DNA of 11,924 bases, taken from assembly GCA_030682755.1 (NCBI GenBank), contig JAUXNR010000367.1, positions 1 through 11,924 on the forward strand. The letters are read 5' to 3'. A program made the position numbers and the translations under genes. This DNA is from Flavobacterium sp. GTDB taxonomy: Bacteria; Bacteroidota; Bacteroidia; Flavobacteriales; Flavobacteriaceae. Below, in pieces: positions 1-6,574 of the stretch. The notes below the pieces were generated by a model. That model saw nothing but the letters and a program-made list of their open reading frames with translations. It was not told where the DNA came from and did not search any database. Each line of letters begins with the position of its first letter. Positions within the stretch are counted from its first letter, which is position 1.

Positions 1-308
1 GTAATATTGTGAACAATCCGCTGATTATAGTTTTCATAGCTATCCCTTTAATCATTCAAACCTATTTTATCTTTTTTGTAGCTTGGTATTCCGGAAAAAA
101 ACTAAATCTAACACATGCTGTTTGTGCCCCTGCCGCCATGATTGGAGCCAGTAATTTCTTTGAATTATCCGTAGCCGTTGCTATTGCCCTATTTGGATTG
201 GAAAGCCCTGCCGCATTAGTTTGCGTTGTAGGTGTTTTAGTTGAAGTACCGGTCATGCTGTCGTTAGTCGCTTTTGCGAATAAACAGAAGCCTACTTTTA
301 AAGAATAG
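1..308 (+). CDS. arsB: ACR3-family arsenite efflux permease, C-terminal fragment (5' end outside window)
   Basis: This would be an inner-membrane permease that exports arsenite, normally part of an ars resistance operon. About 100 C-terminal residues are visible; the family usually has about 350. The frame is open to the left edge, so the GTG at 9 is an internal Val and not a start. Counting from that GTG there are three hydrophobic segments, roughly 4-25, 38-62 and 66-88. The stretch [18 protein letters not shown] (46-63) followed by [11 protein letters not shown] is characteristic of the last two helices of ACR3. The Glu in NFFEL (residue 52 here) lies in the helix where ACR3 proteins carry a conserved acidic residue needed for transport. 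The stop is TAG at 306. No clear terminator follows. Family assignment is confident; the rest of the ars operon cannot be seen. Confidence 0.85.
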   Translation, partial: NIVNNPLIIVFIAIPLIIQTYFIFFVAWYSGKKLNLTHAVCAPAAMIGASNFFELSVAVAIALFGLESPAALVCVVGVLVEVPVMLSLVAFANKQKPTFKE

Positions 309-526
309 TTGCTTTAAGGTAAACAAGTTATGATTATTGGGTCTGAAAGAAGAAATCCACTGCCCTTCTTTTGGTAAGACAACGTTTCTAATTTTCGAAC
401 AAGTCACCACTGTTTAACAACTATCCCACTATTGTGAAAGCTTATATTTTACAATCTGTTTAGAAGATAACTTTTAAACTTGCAACCTTTTAAACCTTTA
501 AACGATTCTTAAATTTTTATTAGGCC
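309..526. other. Intergenic region with no gene seen
   Basis: This stretch between the arsenite permease and the aminopeptidase promoter has no credible reading frame. It holds a weak stem-loop (AAAGAAG 346-352 against CTTCTTT 365-371, with outer GTCT/AGAC). It lacks a proper T-run, so it is at best a poor terminator. At about 472-503 a TTTAAAC core occurs three times in close succession, of unknown meaning. Confidence 0.4.
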
Positions 527-558
527 TTGAATGAGTTGTTTAATTTTCAGTACATTTG
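527..558 (+). promoter_or_regulatory. Bacteroidota sigma-A promoter for the M1 aminopeptidase
   Basis: TTG at 527-529 is followed after 21 nt by TACATTTG (551-558), an exact match to the Bacteroidota -7 element TAnnTTTG. Transcription would begin at about 563-566, giving a leader of about a dozen bases before the ATG at 577. The -7 element covers the TTG at 556, which argues against that codon as the start. Confidence 0.55.
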
Positions 559-576
559 ATTATATTTTCCAAAAAA

Positions 577-2487
577 ATGATCAAAAACCTACTCTTTTTA
601 TTTTTCTTGTCCAGTTGTGCTTTGTTTTCGCAAGAGACCAATTCTGAACTTCTGGAATTGGCACAAGCCGAGATGAAATCAGCTTCTTCAACCCTGAATT
701 TTGCTACGAATCAAAACACGCAAAACTATGATATGGTGTACCAGCGGTTGGAATTGACCGTGGATCCGGCTGTTTATTTTGTGAGTGGAAATGTTACGTC
801 ACATTTTGTGGCCAAACAAAACATGAGTACGATTACGTTGGATTTGGCTCATCAATTGACAGTGGGTTCTGTGATGAAAGGCAACACTTCCTTGGCTTTT
901 ACGCAAGCCAATAATGAACTGGTGGTTACGTTGGCTCAACCTATTGTTGCGGGAACGTTAGACTCCATTGCGGTGAGTTATGCCGGTGTTCCGCCTTCAG
1001 GTGAGCAGGCTTTTGCAACGGGAACCCATGCCGGGACACCCGTTTTATGGACCTTGTCTGAACCTTATGGAGCGAGAGATTGGTGGCCTTGCAAACAAGA
1101 TTTGAATGATAAAATTGAATCGATTGATGTGTATTTGACCACTCCTTCGCAATATGTGGCCGTTTCTAATGGTTTGGAGAAAAGTCAAGTGGTAAACGGT
1201 TTGAGTAAAACCACGCATTTTGAACACAATTATCCGATTCCGGCGTATTTGGTAGCTATTGCGGTGACCAATTATCAGATTTTTACACAAACGGCCGGAA
1301 CAGCTCCCAATCAGTTTCCGGTTGTCAATTATATTTATCCTGAAAGTTATGCTACTGCCGTAACCAGTTTGGCTCAAACGCTTCCGATTATGAACTTGTT
1401 TGAAACTTTATTTGAAACCTATCCGTTTTCGGATGAAAAATATGGTCACGCTCAATTTGGATGGGGTGGCGGTATGGAACACACTACGGTTTCTTTTATG
1501 GGTAATTTCAGTCGCGGTTTGATTGCTCACGAGTTGGCCCACCAATGGTTTGGCAATAAAATTACGTGTGGCACTTGGAAAGATATTTGGTTGAATGAGG
1601 GTTTTGCCACGTATTTATCAGGATTGGTCATAGAAAATTTGGATGGTGCTCCTAATTTTGTGAGTTGGAAAAACAGTTTGATTAACAACATCACCTCGCA
1701 ACTTGGCGGTTATGTGTATTTGCAAGACAGTGATTTGAACAATGTGAATCGCATTTTCAGTAGTCGTTTAAGTTACAACAAAGGAGCTATGGTGTTGCAC
1801 ATGTTACGATGGAAATTGGGTGATACAGCTTTTTTTCAAGGTGTAAAAAATTATTTAGCAGATCCTGATTTGGCTTTTGATTATGCGATAACTTCTGATT
1901 TGCAATCGCATTTAGAATTGGCATCGGGTCAAAATTTAGCTGCGTTTTTTTCGGATTGGATTTATAATCAAGGTTATCCTGCCTACACGGTCACGGCACA
2001 AAACGTTGGCAATTCCAATGTTGAACTTCAAGTGTTTCAAACGCAATCGCATCCTTCGGTTTCCTTTTTTAAGTTGCCTGTGCCAGTTCGTTTTTTAGGA
2101 GCAAACGGAGAGCAACACGATGCAGTTTTAAATCATACTGAAAACGGACAACTGTTTACGGTTTCCGTTCCTTTTCCGGTAACGGGAATTGTATTTGACC
2201 CAGACAAGCATTTGATTTCTAAAAATAATACAGCCACTTTGGGATTGGATTTTGAGACCCTTGATGTTACTGTTCGATTGTATCCTAATCCGACAAAGGG
2301 TACTTTTTCTCTGGAGCTTCCCGCTTTTGTAGCTTTTGAAAAAATGGAAATTTATAATGCTTTGGGGCAACAAGTGGGCTCCTCGATAGTGCCTTCTTTT
2401 TCTTTAGCTTCACTTTCAAGTGGTTTTTATCAGGTTTCCATCACCACATCGGCAGGTGTAATTCACAAAAAAGTGATAAAAAAGTAA
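577..2487 (+). CDS. Secreted M1-family zinc aminopeptidase with type IX secretion C-terminal sorting domain
   Basis: Predicted extracellular or cell-surface metallopeptidase of 636 residues that removes N-terminal residues from peptides. The ATG at 577 is preferred over the in-frame TTG at 556 because it begins a clean signal peptide (MIKNLLFLFFLSSCALFS, then QE) and the TTG lies inside the promoter. The M1 signatures are all present: the exopeptidase motif GGGME (297-301), the zinc site HELAH (318-322) with the third ligand Glu341 exactly 18 residues on in NEGFATYL, and the proton-donor Tyr400 in YNKGA. An N-terminal beta-sandwich (about 40-220) precedes the catalytic domain. The last 70 residues, starting with YPNP (569-572) and ending VIHKKVIKK, form a type A Por/T9SS sorting domain, so the protein should cross the outer membrane and be anchored or released. 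LSSC at 11-14 also resembles a lipobox. It appears monocistronic, with its own promoter. Confidence 0.93.
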   Translation: MIKNLLFLFFLSSCALFSQETNSELLELAQAEMKSASSTLNFATNQNTQNYDMVYQRLELTVDPAVYFVSGNVTSHFVAKQNMSTITLDLAHQLTVGSVMKGNTSLAFTQANNELVVTLAQPIVAGTLDSIAVSYAGVPPSGEQAFATGTHAGTPVLWTLSEPYGARDWWPCKQDLNDKIESIDVYLTTPSQYVAVSNGLEKSQVVNGLSKTTHFEHNYPIPAYLVAIAVTNYQIFTQTAGTAPNQFPVVNYIYPESYATAVTSLAQTLPIMNLFETLFETYPFSDEKYGHAQFGWGGGMEHTTVSFMGNFSRGLIAHELAHQWFGNKITCGTWKDIWLNEGFATYLSGLVIENLDGAPNFVSWKNSLINNITSQLGGYVYLQDSDLNNVNRIFSSRLSYNKGAMVLHMLRWKLGDTAFFQGVKNYLADPDLAFDYAITSDLQSHLELASGQNLAAFFSDWIYNQGYPAYTVTAQNVGNSNVELQVFQTQSHPSVSFFKLPVPVRFLGANGEQHDAVLNHTENGQLFTVSVPFPVTGIVFDPDKHLISKNNTATLGLDFETLDVTVRLYPNPTKGTFSLELPAFVAFEKMEIYNALGQQVGSSIVPSFSLASLSSGFYQVSITTSAGVIHKKVIKK

Positions 2488-2528
2488 ATCAGTTGCAATT
2501 AAACGCATCACTATTAGTAGTAAAACCT

Positions 2529-2536
2529 TATTTTTG
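2529..2536 (+). promoter_or_regulatory. Probable -7 promoter element for rseP
   Basis: TATTTTTG matches TAnnTTTG exactly and lies 28 nt before the rseP ATG, giving a leader of about 20 nt. No TTG is found at the expected spacing upstream, so only half of the promoter signature is supported. Confidence 0.4.
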
Positions 2537-2564
2537 TCGGCAATTTAGATTTTAACCCAATTAA

Positions 2565-3887
2565 ATGGAAACATTGATTCAAATAGCACAATTAATTTTG
2601 TGTTTATCCTTCTTAGTTATTCTTCATGAATTAGGGCATTTTATACCCGCCAAATATTTTAAAACGAAGATTGAAAAGTTCTATCTTTTCTTTGACCCTT
2701 GGTTTTCTTTAGTCAAGAAAAAAATAGGTGAAACTGAATATGGAATTGGTTGGTTACCAATGGGAGGTTATGTGAAAATTGCCGGAATGATTGATGAGAG
2801 CATGGACAAGGAGCAATTAAAGCAAGAACCTCAACCATGGGAATACCGCAGTAAACCGGCTTGGCAACGTTTAATTATTATCCTAGGGGGTGTTATCGTA
2901 AACTTCTTTTTGGCTTGGATTATTTATGCCATGTTGTTTATCAATCACGGTGACAATTTTGTAGACAATTCCAAAATCAAACACGGTATTGCTGTAGATT
3001 CAATCGGTAATTTACTAGGATTACAAAACGGCGATAAAATTTTAAAAGTAGACGGAAAACCTCAACCTAAGTTTGAGCAATTACCGCTATCTATTTTGTT
3101 TGGAGATAACATTACGGTGGAACGTGACGGCAAAGAGTTGACCTTTGATTTGTCTGATGAAGGCAAACGCGATGTAATCAAACGCAAAGGAAAAAACTTT
3201 TTAAATGCACGTGAAGAAACCATTATTGACAGCATCATCCCGGGCATGCCGGCTGCAGAAGCAGGTTTAGTGAAAGGCGATAAGATTATTGGTATTAACG
3301 ATACTCCTGTAGCCTATTTTGATGAGTTTACAGCTGAATTGTCAAAATATAAAAATGACTCCGTTTCCATTTCATTAATCCGTGACAACGCACCGTTAAC
3401 ACTAACTGCTAAAACTACCGTTGACGGTAAATTAGGTTTTAACAGTAGTCAAATGATCATAAAGGATGCTTTTACGACAAAAGACGTATCGGTTATGGAA
3501 TCCATTCCGGCAGGTTTTAACAAAACGATTACCACCTTGACGGGACAAATAAAACAATTCAAGATTATTTTCAATACCAAAACGGAAGCGTACAAAGAAG
3601 TGAGCGGGCCGTTACGTATGTTTAAAATTTTCAAACCCACTTGGGATTGGACATTTTTCTGGTCGTTTACAGCGATGTTTTCGGTGTGGTTGGCGTTTTT
3701 AAATATCTTACCTATTCCGGGATTGGATGGTGGTCATGCGGTGTTTATCATCATTGAATTGGTTACTCGTAAGAAACCAACTGAAAAAACATTAGAAGTG
3801 GCACAAACGATAGGTGTTGTTATCTTGTTGAGTTTGATGGCCTTAGTGTTTGGTAATGATATTTGGCATTTGATAAAGGGAACTTAA
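2565..3887 (+). CDS. rseP: RseP-type site-2 zinc metalloprotease (intramembrane protease)
   Basis: Inner-membrane protease of 440 residues that cuts transmembrane helices of its substrates. In other bacteria these include anti-sigma factors and leftover signal peptides. The zinc site HELGH is at 21-25 in the first helix, and the second active-site motif LDG is at 387-389 in NILPIPGLDGGH. Membrane segments are visible at about 5-28, 100-128, 365-390 and 413-433. Two PDZ-like modules lie between helices two and three: a divergent one at about 130-185 and a clear one at about 215-300 (IIPGMPAAEAGLVKGDKI). Length and order fit the RseP/MMP37 family. The ATG directly precedes the first helix. It lies 77 nt after the aminopeptidase and probably has its own promoter. 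The natural substrate is unknown; ECF sigma regulation elsewhere in the window is suggestive only. Confidence 0.93.
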   Translation: METLIQIAQLILCLSFLVILHELGHFIPAKYFKTKIEKFYLFFDPWFSLVKKKIGETEYGIGWLPMGGYVKIAGMIDESMDKEQLKQEPQPWEYRSKPAWQRLIIILGGVIVNFFLAWIIYAMLFINHGDNFVDNSKIKHGIAVDSIGNLLGLQNGDKILKVDGKPQPKFEQLPLSILFGDNITVERDGKELTFDLSDEGKRDVIKRKGKNFLNAREETIIDSIIPGMPAAEAGLVKGDKIIGINDTPVAYFDEFTAELSKYKNDSVSISLIRDNAPLTLTAKTTVDGKLGFNSSQMIIKDAFTTKDVSVMESIPAGFNKTITTLTGQIKQFKIIFNTKTEAYKEVSGPLRMFKIFKPTWDWTFFWSFTAMFSVWLAFLNILPIPGLDGGHAVFIIIELVTRKKPTEKTLEVAQTIGVVILLSLMALVFGNDIWHLIKGT

Positions 3888-3888
3888 T

Positions 3889-3909
3889 AAAAAAAAACTG
3901 CATTTTTTT
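3889..3909 (+). terminator. Possible weak terminator after rseP
   Basis: Nine A residues, CTGCA, then seven T residues directly follow the rseP stop. They could form an A/T hairpin ending in a T-run. There is almost no G/C in the stem, so termination here is uncertain. Confidence 0.25.
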
Positions 3910-3919
3910 GCGATTTTTA

Positions 3920-3950
3920 TTTGTATAAAACATTTTTCGCTCTATATTTG
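3920..3950 (+). promoter_or_regulatory. Strong sigma-A promoter of the tRNA-Asn locus
   Basis: TTTG (3920-3923), a 19-nt spacer and TATATTTG (3943-3950) form the best Bacteroidota promoter in the window. Transcription should start near 3957. No comparable promoter lies between 4017 and 4072, so the intact tRNA-Asn is probably made from this start on a precursor that first runs through the 5' tRNA-like fragment. Confidence 0.75.
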
Positions 3951-3961
3951 CACTCGCAAAA

Positions 3962-3976
3962 AAGGTTATACACCTT
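3962..3976 (+). other. Leader mini-hairpin before the 5' tRNA fragment
   Basis: AAGGT/ACCTT can pair in 5 bp around a TATAC loop, ending at the first base of the tRNA-like fragment. A matching structure with a different stem but the same loop precedes the intact tRNA at 4057-4071. Confidence 0.35.
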
Positions 3977-4016
3977 CCTCCTTAGCTCTTCCGATAGGAA
4001 TCGGAAGGTTAGAGCA
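3976..4016 (+). pseudogene. 5' half of a tRNA-Asn-like gene (acceptor strand and D arm) with a palindrome in the D loop
   Basis: TCCTCCTTAGCTC (3976-3988) is identical to the first 13 bases of the intact tRNA-Asn at 4073. GGTTAGAGCA (4007-4016) is identical to its D-arm 3' side up to position 26. Where the intact gene has AGGT, this copy has the 18-nt hairpin TTCCGATAGGAATCGGAA (3989-4006). The D stem GCTC/GAGC still pairs. Similarity stops abruptly after A26; what follows (AATAAAGG and on) has no anticodon arm. The missing half matches the fragment at 4489-4562, so the two look like halves of one interrupted gene. A functional tRNA from this half alone is impossible. Confidence 0.75.
3989..4006. 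repeat. Palindromic hairpin inserted in a tRNA D loop
   Basis: TTCCGAT-AGGA-ATCGGAA is a perfect 7-bp inverted repeat around a 4-nt loop. It replaces four bases of the D loop. Its CCGAT/ATCGG core is shared with the palindromes at 4507-4538. Confidence 0.7.
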
Positions 4017-4056
4017 AATAAAGGTAAAAGATTAAATTGAAATATTGAAAATATAG

Positions 4057-4071
4057 TAACCTATACGGTTA
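4057..4071 (+). other. Leader mini-hairpin before tRNA-Asn
   Basis: TAACC/GGTTA pairs in 5 bp around TATAC and ends two bases before the tRNA. Compared with 3962-3976, the stem bases differ but pairing and loop are kept, which hints at a conserved leader structure. Confidence 0.35.
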
Positions 4072-4072
4072 T

Positions 4073-4146
4073 TCCTCCTTAGCTCAGGTGGTTAGAGCAT
4101 CTGACTGTTAATCAGAGGGTCCTTGGTTCGAGCCCAAGAGGGGGAG
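4073..4146 (+). tRNA. tRNA-Asn (anticodon GTT)
   Basis: This 74-nt gene folds fully. The acceptor stem is TCCTCCT/AGGGGGA (4073-4079 with 4139-4145) and the D stem is GCTC/GAGC. The anticodon stem is TCTGA/TCAGA around loop CTGTTAA, with anticodon GTT at 4107-4109. The variable loop is GGGTC, and the T arm is CTTGG/CCAAG with loop TTCGAGC. The discriminator is G73, as expected for asparagine tRNA. CCA is not encoded and must be added after transcription. A strong terminator follows at once. This is the only complete tRNA in the window and is flanked on each side by a partial copy of itself. Confidence 0.97.
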
Positions 4147-4150
4147 CTAG

Positions 4151-4183
4151 AAAGCCTAACACTATGTGTTAGGCTTTTTTTTT
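4151..4183 (+). terminator. Intrinsic terminator of tRNA-Asn
   Basis: AAAGCCTAACAC (4151-4162) pairs perfectly with GTGTTAGGCTTT (4166-4177) around a TAT loop and runs into nine T residues. It should end the tRNA transcript before the GIY-YIG frame. Confidence 0.9.
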
Positions 4184-4202
4184 ATAAAAAATTTTACTCG
4201 CC

Positions 4203-4487
4203 ATTCATATAGTCTACATTATACACTCAGAAAAACTGAATCGATTTTATATCGGTTATACTTCTAATTTAGACTTGCGGTTAGATTTTCATCTGAATGA
4301 CATCCAAGTTAGAAAATATACGTATCGAGCTACTGATTGGAAGCTATACTTTTCGTTGAAATGTGGCTCTAAAAATCAAACCCTAGCTATTGAAAAGCAT
4401 ATTAAGTCAATGAAAAGTAAAATATATATTGAAAACCTTTTAAAGTATCCTGAAATAGTGGAAAAACTACTTGAAAAATATAAATAG
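4203..4487 (+). pseudogene. GIY-YIG nuclease frame with lost or non-standard start codon
   Basis: The frame is open from 4188 to the TAG at 4485. From 4203 it reads IHIVYIIHSEKLNRFYIGYT, continuing about 95 residues to LLEKYK, the usual length of small single-domain GIY-YIG proteins of Bacteroidota. Active-site features are intact: VYI (Tyr at 4215), FYIG (Tyr at 4248), the Arg in LDLRLDF and the Glu in AIEKHIK. There is no ATG, GTG or TTG before the catalytic motifs. From memory, relatives begin MH-VYI at the point where this copy has ATT (4203), so one base change may have removed the start. A start at TTG 4275 would delete both signature motifs. No promoter is visible, and the tRNA terminator lies just upstream. 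The TAG stop lies in sequence resembling the following tRNA half. It is either a recently silenced gene or one using a rare ATT start. Confidence 0.7.
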
Positions 4488-4488
4488 A

Positions 4489-4562
4489 CATCTGACTTTT
4501 AATCAGTCCCGATAATTATCGGGAGATAGCTATCGGGATTGGTTCGAGCCCAAGAGGGGGAG
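4489..4562 (+). pseudogene. 3' half of a tRNA-Asn-like gene with anticodon TTT and palindromes in the variable loop
   Basis: Starting 1 nt after the GIY-YIG stop, CATCTGACTTTTAATCAG (4489-4506) matches the anticodon arm of the intact tRNA except that position 34 is T, giving anticodon TTT (Lys-type) instead of GTT. The variable loop is replaced by about 32 nt of palindromes (4507-4538). TTGGTTCGAGCCCAAG and the acceptor strand AGGGGGA plus G73 (4539-4562) are identical to the intact gene. Pair 27-43 (T/T) and the first T-stem pair (A/G) are broken. The acceptor would pair with the 5' fragment at 3976-3982. A G73, Asn-type acceptor with a Lys anticodon suggests a non-functional relic. Confidence 0.75.
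4507..4538. repeat. Double palindrome in a tRNA variable loop
   Basis: TCCCGATAATTATCGGGA (4507-4524) is a perfect 18-bp palindrome. It is followed by GATAGCTATC (4525-4534, also perfect) and GGGA. The outer TCCCGATA (4507-4514) can instead pair with TATCGGGA at 4531-4538, so two folds compete. From memory, CCCGATAGCTATCGGG-like palindromes are scattered through many Flavobacteriia genomes. Confidence 0.75.
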
Positions 4563-4571
4563 CAACTAGAG

Positions 4572-4605
4572 AAATCCAGACTATTAAATTAGTTTGGATT
4601 TTTTT
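4572..4605 (+). terminator. Intrinsic terminator after the 3' tRNA half
   Basis: AAATCCAGACT (4572-4582) pairs with AGTTTGGATTT (4591-4601) with one G-T wobble around an 8-nt loop, then a T-run. Its sequence differs from the terminator at 4151, so this tRNA half kept its own terminator and is not a simple copy of the intact gene with its flank. Confidence 0.8.
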
Positions 4606-4852
4606 GTTTTAGGTAGTTTTTACAGTACTTAACAAAGATTCTGTAGTTGTTTACTTAGAAATCTAATTTCGTTAACTTGTCGTGTTTTTTTAAAATTAGG
4701 TATCCCATTGGGTATCCCATTCAAAAACTCAGGTATCCCATTTTAAAAATTCGAATTGTGTGCCAATTGTCTAATCTAAAAACAATTGGAATCATGCACC
4801 AAGAAAAAATCATCATTATGTTTGTAATCACTTTAGTTCAAAAAATAAGAAG
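4606..4852. other. Intergenic region without a convincing gene
   Basis: Between the tRNA locus and the convergent HD gene there is only a low-complexity frame from a TTG at 4677, which is not supported. The stretch holds the 11-bp direct repeats at 4699-4742 and an inverted repeat, CCAATTG (4763-4769) with CAATTGG (4783-4789). A lone TAnnTTTG match lies at 4817-4824 without a partner element. Confidence 0.5.
4699..4742. repeat. Three direct repeats of GGTATCCCATT
   Basis: Identical 11-bp units begin at 4699, 4711 and 4732. Start-to-start distances are 12 and 21 bp, roughly one and two helical turns, so a protein could bind all three on one face. Position next to a disrupted tRNA locus makes recombinase arm sites a possibility; nothing in the sequence proves it. 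Confidence 0.6.
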
Positions 4853-5497
4853 TTATTTCTCTCCCTCCCATTCCGCATAAAACTGACTCAAAAATATCTC
4901 CATAAAACGGTGTCGTTCTTGGGCTATTTTTTTTCCGGTTTCGGTATTCATTTTGTCTTTTAGAAGCAGGAGTTTTTCATAAAAGTGATTCAAGGATGGC
5001 GAATCACTTGTTTTGTATTCTTCTTTGCTCATGTTTAGTTTTGGAGCAATATTTGGGTTGTATAACGCTCTGTTTTTAAAGCCTCCGTAGTTAAACGCTC
5101 TTGCAATACCGATGGCACCCAAGGCATCTAACCTATCTGCATCTTGCACAATTTCCAATTCTTTTGAGGTAAATTGTTTTTGAAAATTTCCGCCTTTAAA
5201 CGAAATGTTTTTAATGATTTGAATCACATGTTCCGTTATTTCCTCAGAAACATTTTCACTTTCCAAAAACTTTCTTGCAGTAATGGGTCCGATTTCTTCA
5301 TCACCATCATGAAATTTTGAATCGGCAATATCGTGCAATAACGCTCCTAATTTCACAACAGTAACGTCACAAACTTCTTCTTGAGCAATTAAAACGGCAT
5401 TTTTATAAACCCGTTCGATATGAAACCAGTCGTGACCGCCTTCGGCGTCCTGGAGTTGTTGTTTTACAAAAAGGATGGTTTTGTCAATGATTGTCAT
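4853..5497 (-). CDS. HD-domain phosphohydrolase (YedJ/YpgQ-like)
   Basis: Predicted cytosolic metal-dependent hydrolase of 214 residues. HD-superfamily ligands are visible: His26 in GGHDWFHIERV, His55-Asp56 in LGALLHDIAD, and the aspartates of DADRLDALGAIG (119-124). This motif set matches the YedJ/YpgQ type of HD protein; as I recall, the Bacillus member has nucleotide pyrophosphohydrolase activity, but the substrate here cannot be read from sequence. There is no signal peptide or membrane helix. The ATG gives the normal N-terminus of the family. It lies 83 nt downstream of the desaturase on the same strand, so it could be the last gene of that transcript, though no clear promoter or terminator decides this. 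It converges on the tRNA locus. Confidence 0.85.
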   Translation of the reverse strand: MTIIDKTILFVKQQLQDAEGGHDWFHIERVYKNAVLIAQEEVCDVTVVKLGALLHDIADSKFHDGDEEIGPITARKFLESENVSEEITEHVIQIIKNISFKGGNFQKQFTSKELEIVQDADRLDALGAIGIARAFNYGGFKNRALYNPNIAPKLNMSKEEYKTSDSPSLNHFYEKLLLLKDKMNTETGKKIAQERHRFMEIFLSQFYAEWEGEK

Positions 5498-5580
5498 GGT
5501 AATCCATAAAATTCTTTTCCCATTCAGAAATGAAAATAGGTTGGTTCAATAAAATTGATTTAAAATATACTTGATGTTTT

Positions 5581-6570
<990 letters not shown>

Positions 6571-6574
6571 AATT

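Larger units (their letters stand above)
4017..4490 (+). mobile_element. Candidate nested unit: tRNA-Asn plus GIY-YIG frame inserted in a second tRNA gene
   Basis: The segment lies between two complementary halves of a degenerate tRNA: 5' part to position 26 at 3976-4016, 3' part from position 27 at 4491. The edges carry an imperfect short direct repeat, TAGAGCA (4010-4016) and TAGACA (4485-4490), as a target duplication or recombination core would leave. Inside are an intact tRNA-Asn, its terminator and a GIY-YIG nuclease frame, with no integrase. The arrangement is seen directly. That it arose by insertion is inference; independent decay of tandem tRNA copies is the alternative. Confidence 0.35.

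Noticed and set aside
346..371. Terminator of the arsenite permease
   Set aside because: The stem is only 7 bp of mostly A/T with a 12-nt loop and no T-run after it.
556..576. TTG start adding seven residues to the aminopeptidase
   Set aside because: The TTG is part of the -7 promoter element TACATTTG and would spoil the signal peptide; ATG 577 fits better.
1045..1377. 110-residue minus-strand frame inside the aminopeptidase
   Set aside because: Shadow of the strongly supported M1 peptidase gene.
4275..4487. 70-residue protein starting at TTG 4275
   Set aside because: It is the tail of the GIY-YIG domain; the same frame continues upstream through the catalytic motifs.
4017..4490. Group I or II intron in a tRNA gene
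   Set aside because: The break is at position 26/27 and not in the anticodon loop, no intron core was recognised, and the segment holds a whole tRNA and a terminator.
4699..4742. CRISPR array
   Set aside because: The repeats are only 11 bp, with 1- and 10-bp gaps instead of spacers, and there are no cas genes.
4817..4824. TATGTTTG as a plus-strand promoter
   Set aside because: No TTG at a workable distance and no plus-strand gene downstream; such matches occur by chance in AT-rich DNA.
4677..4880. 67-residue frame on the plus strand starting at TTG
   Set aside because: It reads through the direct repeats, is low in complexity, has no recognisable motif and runs into the end of the HD gene on the other strand.
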